A DNA stretch of 64,000 nucleotides, from contig CP102272.1 of NCBI GenBank assembly GCA_025149125.1, forward strand, positions 2,728,001 to 2,792,000, written 5' to 3'. The position numbers and the translations under genes are program-made. Shown here piece by piece: positions 55,033 to 63,804 of the stretch. Every line of letters starts with the position of its first letter. Positions within the stretch are counted from its first letter, which is position 1. This DNA comes from [Clostridium] asparagiforme DSM 15981 (GTDB lineage: Bacteria; Bacillota; Clostridia; Lachnospirales; Lachnospiraceae). Below the pieces are notes generated by a model that searched no databases, was not told where the DNA came from, and saw nothing but the letters and a program-made list of their open reading frames with translations.

Positions 55033-56341
55033 ATGAAACGCAAGGTGGTGGAAAAGCATGAGCGGCAATGGTGGGTATGGGGAGTAATTCTGCTGATAGC
55101 TTTTGCGATTTTGGGCGGCGGCTACTGGATGTATTATCAGAGTATCGAGAGCGCTGTTTATAGCACCACGTTCTTCTTTCGATACCCTTTATCTGATTTT
55201 GGAGGATGACCAGGTGTACAGCAGCACCTACCTGACAACGCCGCTTGAAAATATGCCCTGGCGGACGAATTCCGGCAGGCGGACAGCAGTTTTTTGACCC
55301 GATATGATGAGATCAGCCGAGAGCAGTGGGGAGAATAGAATCTGCCGCTGTATGTACAGAGAGGCTGGATGGTCCCGTTGGACGATATCATCAGCGAGGA
55401 GCTGCGCTCTGATATCGATGAATCGATCTGGAGGCAGAATACAATCAACGGTAAAGTTTACACGCTGCCGTTTCATCAGCTCCAGAATACGTTGATGGTA
55501 AACCGGGAGATGATGGAGGCAGCGGACCTGGAGGCGTATATTCCGGAGGATGGGGCGGTGGCGTGCTGGTCCACGGAGGAATTCCGCTTGATCTGCCGTG
55601 AGCTGGCAAAAAGCCTGACCGATGAAAATACCTTTGCGTTTATGATGTACGCCGCCAACAATCAGAGGGGACAGCCACATTATGATGTTGTTGAGGGCGT
55701 ACGGCTGTCCACTGTATGACAAGAATGGGAACTTTACCGTCAACACCCCGGAAGGCATTCGGGCTCTTGAGTGGATCCGGGAGATGGACAAACAGGAACT
55801 TATCCCGCAGGGAGCGGAGAATCTGGAATTGCTGGACTGTATCAATCTGTTTTACAACCGGTAGCTGGCCATCTGCATGGGAAATCTGACCAATATGTGG
55901 GATACCAGGAATCGTGGGATAGACGTCTTTGCTGCGAATTTTCCCAGCCTGGACGGGGAGGGATATTGTGTTGCCTCCACCAACGGCTTCTGCCTGTTTG
56001 ACAACGGGGATAAGGAGAAGATCCGGGTGGCCAAAGATTTTCTGCAATATCTCTATACGGACGAGGAACTGATGAAATATACCCTGGGTACGATTCCGGT
56101 CAACAATTCTGTCATCCGGCAGTATCAGGATGAGATCTGGATGCTGAGAGCTTACGGGGAGAATACATCCCATGTGGTGAACTGTGTGCAGAGTAATCGT
56201 AACTGGCAGGGCGTGCGGGATGTTTTTTATGTCCAGATCAATGATCTTCTGACCGGCCAAAAAACTCCCAGGGAGGCTGGGGAGGCCATTGACGCAGGCT
56301 GTAATGCCGCTCTGGAGAAGGGCCGGACCGATGCCGGATAA
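55033..56341 (+). pseudogene. Decayed membrane-anchored extracellular solute-binding protein
   Basis: ATG 55033 (AGGAG upstream) opens MKRKVVEKHERQWWVWGVIL, with one membrane helix, and the frame breaks after about 58 codons. Pieces of an ABC sugar-type binding protein follow in other frames: LYVQRGWMVPLDDIISEELR, TLPFHQLQNTLMVNREMMEA, GCPLYDKNGNFTVNTPEGIR and GIDVFAANFPSLDGEGYCVA. Two in-frame TAG stops (about 55337 and 55862) and at least three frameshifts are present. The intact ancestor was probably about 430 residues, membrane-anchored rather than a lipoprotein. It precedes a GntR regulator. Confidence 0.85.
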
Positions 56342-56391
56342 ATCTCCGTTACGGGTGGAAAACTAAAATTTGACAGAAATGGAAGCCGGAT

Positions 56392-57867
56392 ATGAAACAT
56401 GACGTAATTCAGTACGAGCGAATCTACAATTTGCTGAAGAACAGGATCGAGAGCGGGATACTCCCGGTTGGCGCCAGGCTGCCGGGGCGGTCCGTGCTGT
56501 GCGGAGAGTTCGGGACGTCCGAGCGGACAATCCGGCGCGCATTGGAGCTGTTGGAACAGGATGGCTACCTGGAGATTGCGCCCCGGAAGAAGCCCGTTGT
56601 GATTTCGGCCTTTGCCGCCCCGCCTTCACGGGCGGCAGATGGAACCAGAAAAGCGGATGCCGCCCAGATAAATGATCTGTTGCAGACCAGTATTCTGCTT
56701 TGTTATCCGATTTATCTGCGGGGGCTGCATCGGTGCACCGGAAGCGACTGGCATACGCCGGAAGCGCTGTTTGCACGCATGGACCCGGGAAGGCCGGAAG
56801 AATTCTGGCAGCTTTCCAGCCGGCTCTGGCGTTTTTTTATTGCCAGGAATGAAAATGAACTGCTCCTGCGGGTTGTGGACAGCCTGGGATTCAGAGGAAA
56901 AGAGCCGCCTCACGGCTCCTATGAGGACCGGGAGCGCTACTGCGGGAATATCAGGAACCTGTTTCAGACGGTGAAGAAGGCCGGGGAGCCGGAGCGGGCC
57001 GATCTGGAGGCGATTTTTTCTCAATACCGAAGGATTGCGGAGCAGGCGGAAGAGCATCCATTTCTCCGCCTGCTGCCCCGCTGTCCCATGCTGGCGGAGG
57101 CGGAGGGGCTGGGCCAACAGCTCAGCCTGGCACAGGAGCGTTATTCCAGCGTCTGCCTGGACCTGCTGGGACTGATCGCCATTGGCCGCTATCAGCCGGG
57201 CGACCGCCTGCCCACCCACGATGAATTGCAGGAATGGTACGGCGTCAGCCGCGATACCACGGTCAAGGCGATCCGCATGCTACAGGACTGGGGCGTGGTG
57301 ACGGCGGCTCCCAGGCGGGGGATCTCGGTGGTGATGGACCTATCGGACCTGAAAAAGATACAGATCACGTCGGAATCCATCGCCTGTCATGTACGGCGGT
57401 ATCTGGACAGCCTGGATCTGCTGTCACTGACCGTGGAACAGGTCGCCGTCCATGCGGCGGCGCAGGCGGAGTCCGGACGGGTACGTCTGCTCTGCGGCAC
57501 GCTGGCGCGACAGTGGGAGCAGTCCTATGAGCATCAGCTGATACCGCGCACCCTTTTGGACTTTATCACAGAGCACATTCAGTACGACGCTCTGCGCTCA
57601 ATCTACGGAGTGCTGGCCCGGAACTTCAGCATCGGCAGAAGTATTCCGAAATTGGTCAGCCCGAACAAAAATCCACAGAACTGCGAGATTTACAGACAAT
57701 GTATGGAATCTGCAGCGATTTTAATGGATGGAGACGGGGCTCTGTTCGGCAGGCGGGCGGCAGGAATGTTTGAGAAGATCCGATGTCTGGTCAGGGAGGA
57801 GTGCAGGAGGCTGGGTTATTGGGAGGCTGCCATGAAAGTGTATGATGGGAGAGCGCTGTGGCAATGA
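56392..57867 (+). CDS. Double-GntR winged-helix regulator
   Basis: The 491-residue protein has two GntR-type DNA-binding domains: residues 5-65 (ILPVGARLPGRSVLCGEFGT then SERTIRRALELLEQDGYLEI) and about 260-325 (YQPGDRLPTHDELQEWYGVS then RDTTVKAIRMLQDWGVVTAA). Helical regions of about 190 and 165 residues follow each. No recognised effector domain (FCD, UTRA, aminotransferase) is present. It lies between the decayed binding-protein gene and the cyclic-di-GMP genes and may control them. Ribosome site GGAA is weak. Confidence 0.82.
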   Translation: MKHDVIQYERIYNLLKNRIESGILPVGARLPGRSVLCGEFGTSERTIRRALELLEQDGYLEIAPRKKPVVISAFAAPPSRAADGTRKADAAQINDLLQTSILLCYPIYLRGLHRCTGSDWHTPEALFARMDPGRPEEFWQLSSRLWRFFIARNENELLLRVVDSLGFRGKEPPHGSYEDRERYCGNIRNLFQTVKKAGEPERADLEAIFSQYRRIAEQAEEHPFLRLLPRCPMLAEAEGLGQQLSLAQERYSSVCLDLLGLIAIGRYQPGDRLPTHDELQEWYGVSRDTTVKAIRMLQDWGVVTAAPRRGISVVMDLSDLKKIQITSESIACHVRRYLDSLDLLSLTVEQVAVHAAAQAESGRVRLLCGTLARQWEQSYEHQLIPRTLLDFITEHIQYDALRSIYGVLARNFSIGRSIPKLVSPNKNPQNCEIYRQCMESAAILMDGDGALFGRRAAGMFEKIRCLVREECRRLGYWEAAMKVYDGRALWQ

Positions 57868-57915
57868 AGGGGAGCATGAATCTGTCTTTTTTAGAAGAAG
57901 GAGGGCACTGTTGCC

Positions 57916-59469
57916 ATGAAACGAGATAAAAAGCGGAATAAAGGTGGAAAATGGGAAATATCCTTTGCTCCAATTACCCGTTACAGTGCGGTATTCTGCG
58001 CTCTGTTTATGGGCATCGCTTTTATGGGAGGCTGTGTGCTCTCCGCCGGCCGGCTGCGATCGGAGACGGAGGCGGCTCTGACCGCGAGCCATGGGCAGAT
58101 TTCCCAGAAGGTCGCCGGAGCCGTTGATTTACTGGAATCCCTGGCCAGTCTGCCGGAGTATTATGACCCGGATATACCGCCCATCGATAAAGTAAAAAAA
58201 TTGGATCAGATCAGCCCTTATTTCGGGTATATGATGATCTGCTACGTGGACTCCGATATCACCGTCTATTCCGACGGGGCAGAGCCGGCCAGCCTGGCCA
58301 GCCGGGACTATATGCAACAGCTGTTTTCCACCGGCCGCAGACAGGTGACGGACAGCTTCGCCGCGGGAGCGGATGGCGTCACGTTAAACTATACGGTGGC
58401 CGTTCCTCTGATGGACCAGAAGGGACAGATCACGGGCTGCCTGTTCTGCGCCATTTATTTTGACGAGGTGGTGGACATTTTAAGGCAGTCTGCCGGAAAT
58501 GGCGGCACAGGGATCACGCTGGTCGGCTCCCGGGGGCAGGTTATGTCCTCCACGGACGCGTTACCCTATGGGGAATCCATTATGAACACCCTACGCAAGG
58601 GCGTGCTGTTCGGCACCACGGCGGACCAGCTGGAGGAGCAGCTTTTGGCCGCAAGCCCCGGAGCTTTTTGGAGTATACGGGACGGAAACCTGTACTATAC
58701 CGCCTATCAGAGAGTGGAGAATACCAACTGGGACATTCTGTGTTCCGTTGATTTCTGGTCTACCTTTGAGAAAACGGTTCCGGCCCTTGTACTTATGGCC
58801 GGGCTGACAGTTCTTGGATGCTTGTGCCTGTTATGGTTTGTACGGCGCTATATTGCCGGGCAGATGCAGATTGTGGACATGCTGGTCCACTCGGTGGAGG
58901 AGTTGGAAAAACGTGTTTATCAGGATGAGCGGCCGGAGGATGTGGATTTCCAGGAAGTGCTGCGCCTGACCAGCAACGGTCTGTCCGACAGTCTGACCGG
59001 CGTGGTCACCCGGTCGGTATTCTTAAACCAGGGCGCCGCCCTGCTGAAAAAGGCTGACCCGCAGAAGCTCAAGGCTCTGTGCTTTGTGGACATGGACAAT
59101 TTAAAATATATCAACGACAGCTGTGGACATGCGGGCGGCGATATCGCGTTAAAAAGTCTGGGCTACATTCTCCGGGAATACGAGAAAAAGTATGACGGCG
59201 TGGTGGGCCGGTATGGGGGCGATGAGTTTGTCGTCCTGCTGACCGGACTGGATGACGAACAGGAGCTGCGCGGCGTGCTGGACGGGCTTGTGCTCCGCCT
59301 CCAGAGCAGCGTTCAATCGGGCGGACAGAGCATTCCGGTCCAGTGCAGCATCGGTGTAGCGGTCTACCGGCCGGGGATTGAGCTGGAACAGATGATCGCC
59401 GACGCCGACGAGGCCCTTTACTATGTGAAGCAAAATGGAAAAGGGTATTATCACATCCACCAGAATTGA
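57916..59469 (+). CDS. Membrane diguanylate cyclase with extracellular sensor
   Basis: The 517-residue protein has a helix near residues 23-43, an extracellular dCache-like domain to about residue 285, a second helix (VPALVLMAGLTVLGCLCLLW) and a GGDEF domain. The active site GRYGGDEFVV is intact, so it should make cyclic di-GMP. The inhibitory RxxD site expected just before it is missing (KYDG at that place). SD is AAGGAGG, with the start about 9 bases on. It is followed 7 bases later by a phosphodiesterase gene. Confidence 0.9.
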   Translation: MKRDKKRNKGGKWEISFAPITRYSAVFCALFMGIAFMGGCVLSAGRLRSETEAALTASHGQISQKVAGAVDLLESLASLPEYYDPDIPPIDKVKKLDQISPYFGYMMICYVDSDITVYSDGAEPASLASRDYMQQLFSTGRRQVTDSFAAGADGVTLNYTVAVPLMDQKGQITGCLFCAIYFDEVVDILRQSAGNGGTGITLVGSRGQVMSSTDALPYGESIMNTLRKGVLFGTTADQLEEQLLAASPGAFWSIRDGNLYYTAYQRVENTNWDILCSVDFWSTFEKTVPALVLMAGLTVLGCLCLLWFVRRYIAGQMQIVDMLVHSVEELEKRVYQDERPEDVDFQEVLRLTSNGLSDSLTGVVTRSVFLNQGAALLKKADPQKLKALCFVDMDNLKYINDSCGHAGGDIALKSLGYILREYEKKYDGVVGRYGGDEFVVLLTGLDDEQELRGVLDGLVLRLQSSVQSGGQSIPVQCSIGVAVYRPGIELEQMIADADEALYYVKQNGKGYYHIHQN

Positions 59470-59476
59470 GGAATCT

Positions 59477-62218
59477 ATGAATAAGCGAATTGGAAGGCGG
59501 ATATCGCGGGCTGCGGTTTTGCTGCTGATTTTTGTTGTAGCCGCCCTGCCGGGGGTGGCGCTGCGCTGCGCCATTGTGGAGGTACGCCAGAGAGAGGCGG
59601 AAAATATCCTTTTTTATTACCGTGAGAAGATTTTGCTGCAGATGCAGGGGACCATGAACGAGGCCGACTCCCTGGCTCAGACGGCGTATGTGATGGAGAT
59701 GGAGCAGCCGGACCAGCTGTTCTGGTTTGAACGCGCAGCCGGGCATTCGTTAAAACGGCCGGAGGTCTGTTTTGCTTTTTGGTTTGAGGGGGATATTCTG
59801 GCCAGCGCCCTGCCGCGGGATGAATTTGGAGATCTGATAGGCAGCGGACTGCAGGACTTCTCGTACATCTATACTATGGCAAAGGTGGTCAAGGACCTTG
59901 TGGTAGAAGGTCCCATTGTCATGGAACATGACAATAGACAGCAAGAGGTGTTTCTGTTTTTAAAGCCGGTTGTGGAGGAGGGCGCTTATCTGGGACAGGT
60001 GGCCGTGGCGTTGGATCGGGATTATGTGCTGGGGCAGATCGGTCTGGATGAGCTGTACGCCAAAGGATATGATTACGAGCTCTGGCGTGTGGAACCTCAG
60101 AACGGGAACAAGGAAGTGATCGCCGGTTCCCGGGCGGACATCGACTTTTCCCAGGCGCAGAAAACGGTGTTTCATCTGCCGACCCAGTGGACGCTCAGCA
60201 TCCAGCCGGTTGCGGGCTGGCTCAGCCCGGGGCAGCGTCTGGGACTGATCCTGCTGTGCGCGGTGTTTGGAGCAGTCCTGTTGTCGCTGGCTTATCTGGC
60301 CGGCAAAAATGTACGGCAAAGGCGCGCGCTGCTTAAGGCCACGTATGTGGACAAAGACACGGGGCTTTACAACCGGATTGGTTTTACGGCCGCTCTTGGC
60401 GACTGGCTGAAACAGGGAAACACTCCCATTATGCTGTTTTACTTCTCAATCGAGGGATATACCCAGGCGATCCGGCGCATCGGACCGGAGGAGGAGACGG
60501 CGTTTCTAAAGGGCATTTCCGGGCGGATCGACGGGTTTATCCACAACCCGTTTCTCGCGGGCAGGCTGGATGCGGGAAGTTATATTGTAGCGGTTCGGGA
60601 AGAGATGGACCAAACCCAGCAGGAAGATTTTGCCAGGGGGCTGTCCTTGGAATTCCTGCTCCAGGTGCGGATCAATGAAGAAAAGAACTTTCTGATGGCC
60701 CGTTACCAGTATGCCTGCTGCCGGCCGGGAGAGGACGAGGCAGGGAAGGCGATTTCTGATCTGATTCACGCATACTATATCCGCGTGTCCCAGGAATCCC
60801 CGGTGCGCATGCTGACGGAAAAATGCCGGCAGCTCATAGAGGGGAAAAGCGATGTGACCTTTGACGAGTACACGGACCTTGAGATGATGGAGTTGTCGAA
60901 AACTTTTAACCGGTACCGAAAGCAGGTGGAACAGCTGGCCTACTCCGATCCGGTGTTTAACATGGGCAACCGGCCGAAGTTCCTTCGGGACACCAATATG
61001 TTGATTTCCTATGACCGAAAAAGGCGGTTCAGCCTGTACTGTGTGGACATCTGTTCCTTCAGCCAGTACAATGACCTGTTCAGCGCCAGCATCGGGGACG
61101 AGATTCTCCACGAGGTGCGGCGGCGGCTGTCTCGTCCCTTTGGCTCTTATCTCTACCGGATCAACGGCGACGTATTTCTTGGCGTGTCTCTCTCAACGGA
61201 AAGCGCACAGTCCGTTGCCGCCAGGCTGCAGGACCTGTTTGCCGCGCCCATTACGGTGGGTAAGCTCTCATTTCCGCTGCAGATCCGCATTGCGGCCTGC
61301 TGGTACCCGGAACACGGGGAAACGCCGGGTGAGCTTTTAGACCATATCCAGTCCGCGCTGCGCTTTGCCAAGGAATCGGGCCAGGCGATCGCCATATACA
61401 ACGGAAGGCTCGACGAGATGATCCGGACAGAGGCCGATATTCTGGGCCGGTTGAAGGACGCGGTCCAACAAAAGACGCTGGAAGTCTGGTACCAGCCCAT
61501 TATGCTCCTGGAAGAAAATGAATATACGGCTGCTGAAGCCCTTGTGCGCCTGCCCAATGGAAAAGGAGGTTATTTCTCCGCGGGCCAGGTGATTTCGCTG
61601 GCGGAACGAAACGGTATGGTGGAGGCGCTGGGCGACTATGTGCTGACGCAGGCGTGTGCGTTCCTGCATGAGTATGGTGACCGGCTGGGCATACGGCGCA
61701 TGGGGATCAATCTCTCCGTGCAGCAGCTTCTGGTGGGCAACAGCGCCGGTCATCTGCTGGAACTGATCGGCTCCTCCGGCATGGATCCCCGCAGAGTCAC
61801 GCTGGAGATCACGGAGAGCATCCTGATCCAATCCATCGACCAGGCCGCACAGGTGCTGGGAAAGTTGAGACAGGCCGGAATCCACGTGGCGCTGGACGAT
61901 TTTGGCGTTGGCTATAGCAGCCTCAACTATCTCTCCAATCTTCCGGTGGACATTCTCAAGATCGACCGGTCCCTGACCAAGCAGATCCTGACTGATCAAA
62001 AGCAATTTGCGCTGCTGAAATCCATTGTGGAGATGGCGCGCATCAACGATTTGATGGTGGTGGCGGAGGGCGTGGAGACCCAGGCGGAGCAGGCGATAAT
62101 CACCTCTGCCGGGGTGCAGTATATTCAGGGATATTATTACGCCAGGCCCATGCCCGGGGAAAAACTGACTGAATTTTTAAAGCAGGGGCCGGTTATCCAT
62201 TCAGAAACCCCTCAATAA
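59477..62218 (+). CDS. Membrane GGDEF-GGDEF-EAL protein, likely cyclic-di-GMP phosphodiesterase
   Basis: The 913-residue protein has two membrane helices (about 10-30 and 250-275) bracketing an extracellular sensor. Two GGDEF-like domains follow, both degenerate (AGRLDAGSYIVAV and LYRINGDVFLGV in place of GGDEF). The EAL domain keeps AEALVRL, INLSVQQL, LEITES, DDFGVGYSSLNYL, KIDRSL and VAEGVET, so it should cleave cyclic di-GMP. The degenerate GGDEF domains may bind GTP or act as scaffolds. Start at ATG 59477 with GAGG; the gene ends inside the convergent SufBD gene (26-base overlap). Confidence 0.9.
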   Translation: MNKRIGRRISRAAVLLLIFVVAALPGVALRCAIVEVRQREAENILFYYREKILLQMQGTMNEADSLAQTAYVMEMEQPDQLFWFERAAGHSLKRPEVCFAFWFEGDILASALPRDEFGDLIGSGLQDFSYIYTMAKVVKDLVVEGPIVMEHDNRQQEVFLFLKPVVEEGAYLGQVAVALDRDYVLGQIGLDELYAKGYDYELWRVEPQNGNKEVIAGSRADIDFSQAQKTVFHLPTQWTLSIQPVAGWLSPGQRLGLILLCAVFGAVLLSLAYLAGKNVRQRRALLKATYVDKDTGLYNRIGFTAALGDWLKQGNTPIMLFYFSIEGYTQAIRRIGPEEETAFLKGISGRIDGFIHNPFLAGRLDAGSYIVAVREEMDQTQQEDFARGLSLEFLLQVRINEEKNFLMARYQYACCRPGEDEAGKAISDLIHAYYIRVSQESPVRMLTEKCRQLIEGKSDVTFDEYTDLEMMELSKTFNRYRKQVEQLAYSDPVFNMGNRPKFLRDTNMLISYDRKRRFSLYCVDICSFSQYNDLFSASIGDEILHEVRRRLSRPFGSYLYRINGDVFLGVSLSTESAQSVAARLQDLFAAPITVGKLSFPLQIRIAACWYPEHGETPGELLDHIQSALRFAKESGQAIAIYNGRLDEMIRTEADILGRLKDAVQQKTLEVWYQPIMLLEENEYTAAEALVRLPNGKGGYFSAGQVISLAERNGMVEALGDYVLTQACAFLHEYGDRLGIRRMGINLSVQQLLVGNSAGHLLELIGSSGMDPRRVTLEITESILIQSIDQAAQVLGKLRQAGIHVALDDFGVGYSSLNYLSNLPVDILKIDRSLTKQILTDQKQFALLKSIVEMARINDLMVVAEGVETQAEQAIITSAGVQYIQGYYYARPMPGEKLTEFLKQGPVIHSETPQ

Positions 62219-63113
62219 TCCGCCTCTCAGCCGCCTCCTCCGACAGCCCCAGGGTGCGCAGCTTCACGATCTGTTCCCCGGCGATCCTGCCGATGGCGGC
62301 CTCGTGGATCAGGGAGACGTCCCGGCAGCCCGCGATCAGCTCCGGGAAAGCGTCCACCCTGCCCCGGTCCATCAGGATGGCGTCGCACTCCGAGTGCCCG
62401 CTGCAGCGGCAGTTTCCCATGAGTCTGGAGCGGTATGTTTGGCGGGAACTGCCCCTGGCTACGGAGCGGGAGATAAGATTGACGGCTGATCCGTCCCCGT
62501 CCATGGAAACCGTGAAATCAGTCCGGGCGGTATCCCTTCCGTCGGTCTGAATGCGCTCCCGGATGGTCAGCCGGGCGGCCGCCGCCAGCCGGGCGCTGGT
62601 CTTTCGCACCGTGCGGTCCACGCCGCCAAGCTGCACGGTGTCCATCTCCAGAGCGGATCCGGGGCCCAGCACGGCGAAGGTCACCGGATCGATGCGTTTT
62701 AAACCGGAGCCGGTACCCGTCCCCACGTGCTTTTCCCGATAAATGACGCGGGAGCCGTTTTCCAGGAAAAAACGGTGAATGCCGTTGTGCGCCGCGTCCT
62801 CCGCGCCGTCGGTGTGCACGCCGCAGCCCGCCACAATGATTACGTCGGCTCCGGCGTCCACATAAAAATCATTGTATACCAGATCGTCCACGCCCCCCTG
62901 GGTGACGCAGGCCGGGATGTAGACGGTTTCCCCGCGGGCCCGGGAGTCGATGCGGATATCCAGGCCGGGTTCATCCGTTTTCACCGTGATGCGGATGTTG
63001 GGCGAGGACTGCCTGGCGGCGCAGAGGCCGTTTTCCCGGATGTTGTAGGCTCCTGCAAATTCATCTTTAAAACCGGTGAGTATCTTTAACAGCATTTCTG
63101 TGATTTTATTCAT
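62193..63113 (-). CDS. SufB/SufD-family Fe-S scaffold-like protein (SmsB-like)
   Basis: The 306-residue protein has the right-handed beta-helix core of SufBD (VTQGGVDDLVYNDFYVDAGA, VIIVAGCGVHTDGAEDAAHN) and the C-terminal NCRCSGHSECDAILMD region. It is shorter than SufB of E. coli and fits the SmsB form of anaerobes. The partner ATPase SufC is not next to it in this window, although it could lie elsewhere. The ATG at 63113 follows AGAGGGGG. Its C-terminal end overlaps the convergent phosphodiesterase gene. Confidence 0.85.
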   Translation of the reverse strand: MNKITEMLLKILTGFKDEFAGAYNIRENGLCAARQSSPNIRITVKTDEPGLDIRIDSRARGETVYIPACVTQGGVDDLVYNDFYVDAGADVIIVAGCGVHTDGAEDAAHNGIHRFFLENGSRVIYREKHVGTGTGSGLKRIDPVTFAVLGPGSALEMDTVQLGGVDRTVRKTSARLAAAARLTIRERIQTDGRDTARTDFTVSMDGDGSAVNLISRSVARGSSRQTYRSRLMGNCRCSGHSECDAILMDRGRVDAFPELIAGCRDVSLIHEAAIGRIAGEQIVKLRTLGLSEEAAERRIIEGFLNG

Positions 63114-63220
63114 TTTTCCCCCTCTATGTCCCCTTGTGGTTGTGTGCGGACTTTCCGCGGATTGGACGGTGACAACGTTTTCAGCTGGAAATTCAACCAG
63201 CGGACCGCCTTGATTTGGCG

Positions 63221-63250
63221 TTGACAACGGAAGATCCGTTCTATTATAAT
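63221..63250 (+). promoter_or_regulatory. Plus-strand promoter with palindromic spacer
   Basis: TTGACA (63221-63226) is 18 bases from TATAAT (63245-63250). The spacer holds AACGGA-AGA-TCCGTT, a perfect inverted repeat that could be an operator. It points to the small membrane gene at 63382. Confidence 0.65.
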
Positions 63251-63304
63251 ATGCTTTGACCACGCGCGGGAACATTACGAAATATTAAAAATTCGCATAA
63301 GGTG

Positions 63305-63333
63305 TCGCAAAAACAAAAAAGATGTGGTATACT
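63305..63333 (+). promoter_or_regulatory. Second promoter candidate upstream of the small membrane genes
   Basis: An extended -10 TGGTATACT (TATACT at 63328-63333) is 17 bases from a weak TCGCAA. It lies about 50 bases before the ATG at 63382, closer than the promoter at 63221. Confidence 0.5.
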
Positions 63334-63381
63334 AAAATGGTATGTCAAGCGATATGCGACTACTGATTGTAAGGAGTACCT

Positions 63382-63804
63382 ATGCTGAATGAGGACAAGG
63401 TCAGATATATGACGGAGCTGGCCATCTTTGAAAAGAATAAAGGCAGGGAAATGTTTTCCATAAACCGTTATTTCAAGGGAGACTACATCAGCGGACAATT
63501 ATTCCGCTCCTTTTTCGCTTACACGTTTTCCTATCTGCTGGTGATGCTCCTGTGGGTGCTGTACCGACTGGAGGATCTTCTGGGCGCGATCTCCTTTGAG
63601 GAGCTGACCGCTCTTGGAAAAAAGTGGGGATTCTGGTACCTGGCCGGGCTTGCTGCGTACCTGCTCATCACGCGGACTGTCTACGCCAGGCGCTACGACT
63701 ACGCTTCCCGGGTCCAGATCATGTACTCGGCAAAGCTGAAACATCTGGTCAAGCGCTATGACAGACAGGAAAAGGGGAATCATAAAGGAGGGAAGACCGT
63801 ATGA
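63382..63804 (+). CDS. Small two-helix membrane protein, unknown function
   Basis: The 140-residue protein has two membrane helices (FAYTFSYLLVMLLWVLYRLE; FWYLAGLAAYLLITRTVYAR) and a basic C-terminus. AAGGAGTACCT precedes the ATG. Its stop overlaps the start of the next membrane gene by ATGA, so the two probably form a complex. No family was recognised, though such pairs appear in Lachnospiraceae. Confidence 0.72.
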   Translation: MLNEDKVRYMTELAIFEKNKGREMFSINRYFKGDYISGQLFRSFFAYTFSYLLVMLLWVLYRLEDLLGAISFEELTALGKKWGFWYLAGLAAYLLITRTVYARRYDYASRVQIMYSAKLKHLVKRYDRQEKGNHKGGKTV

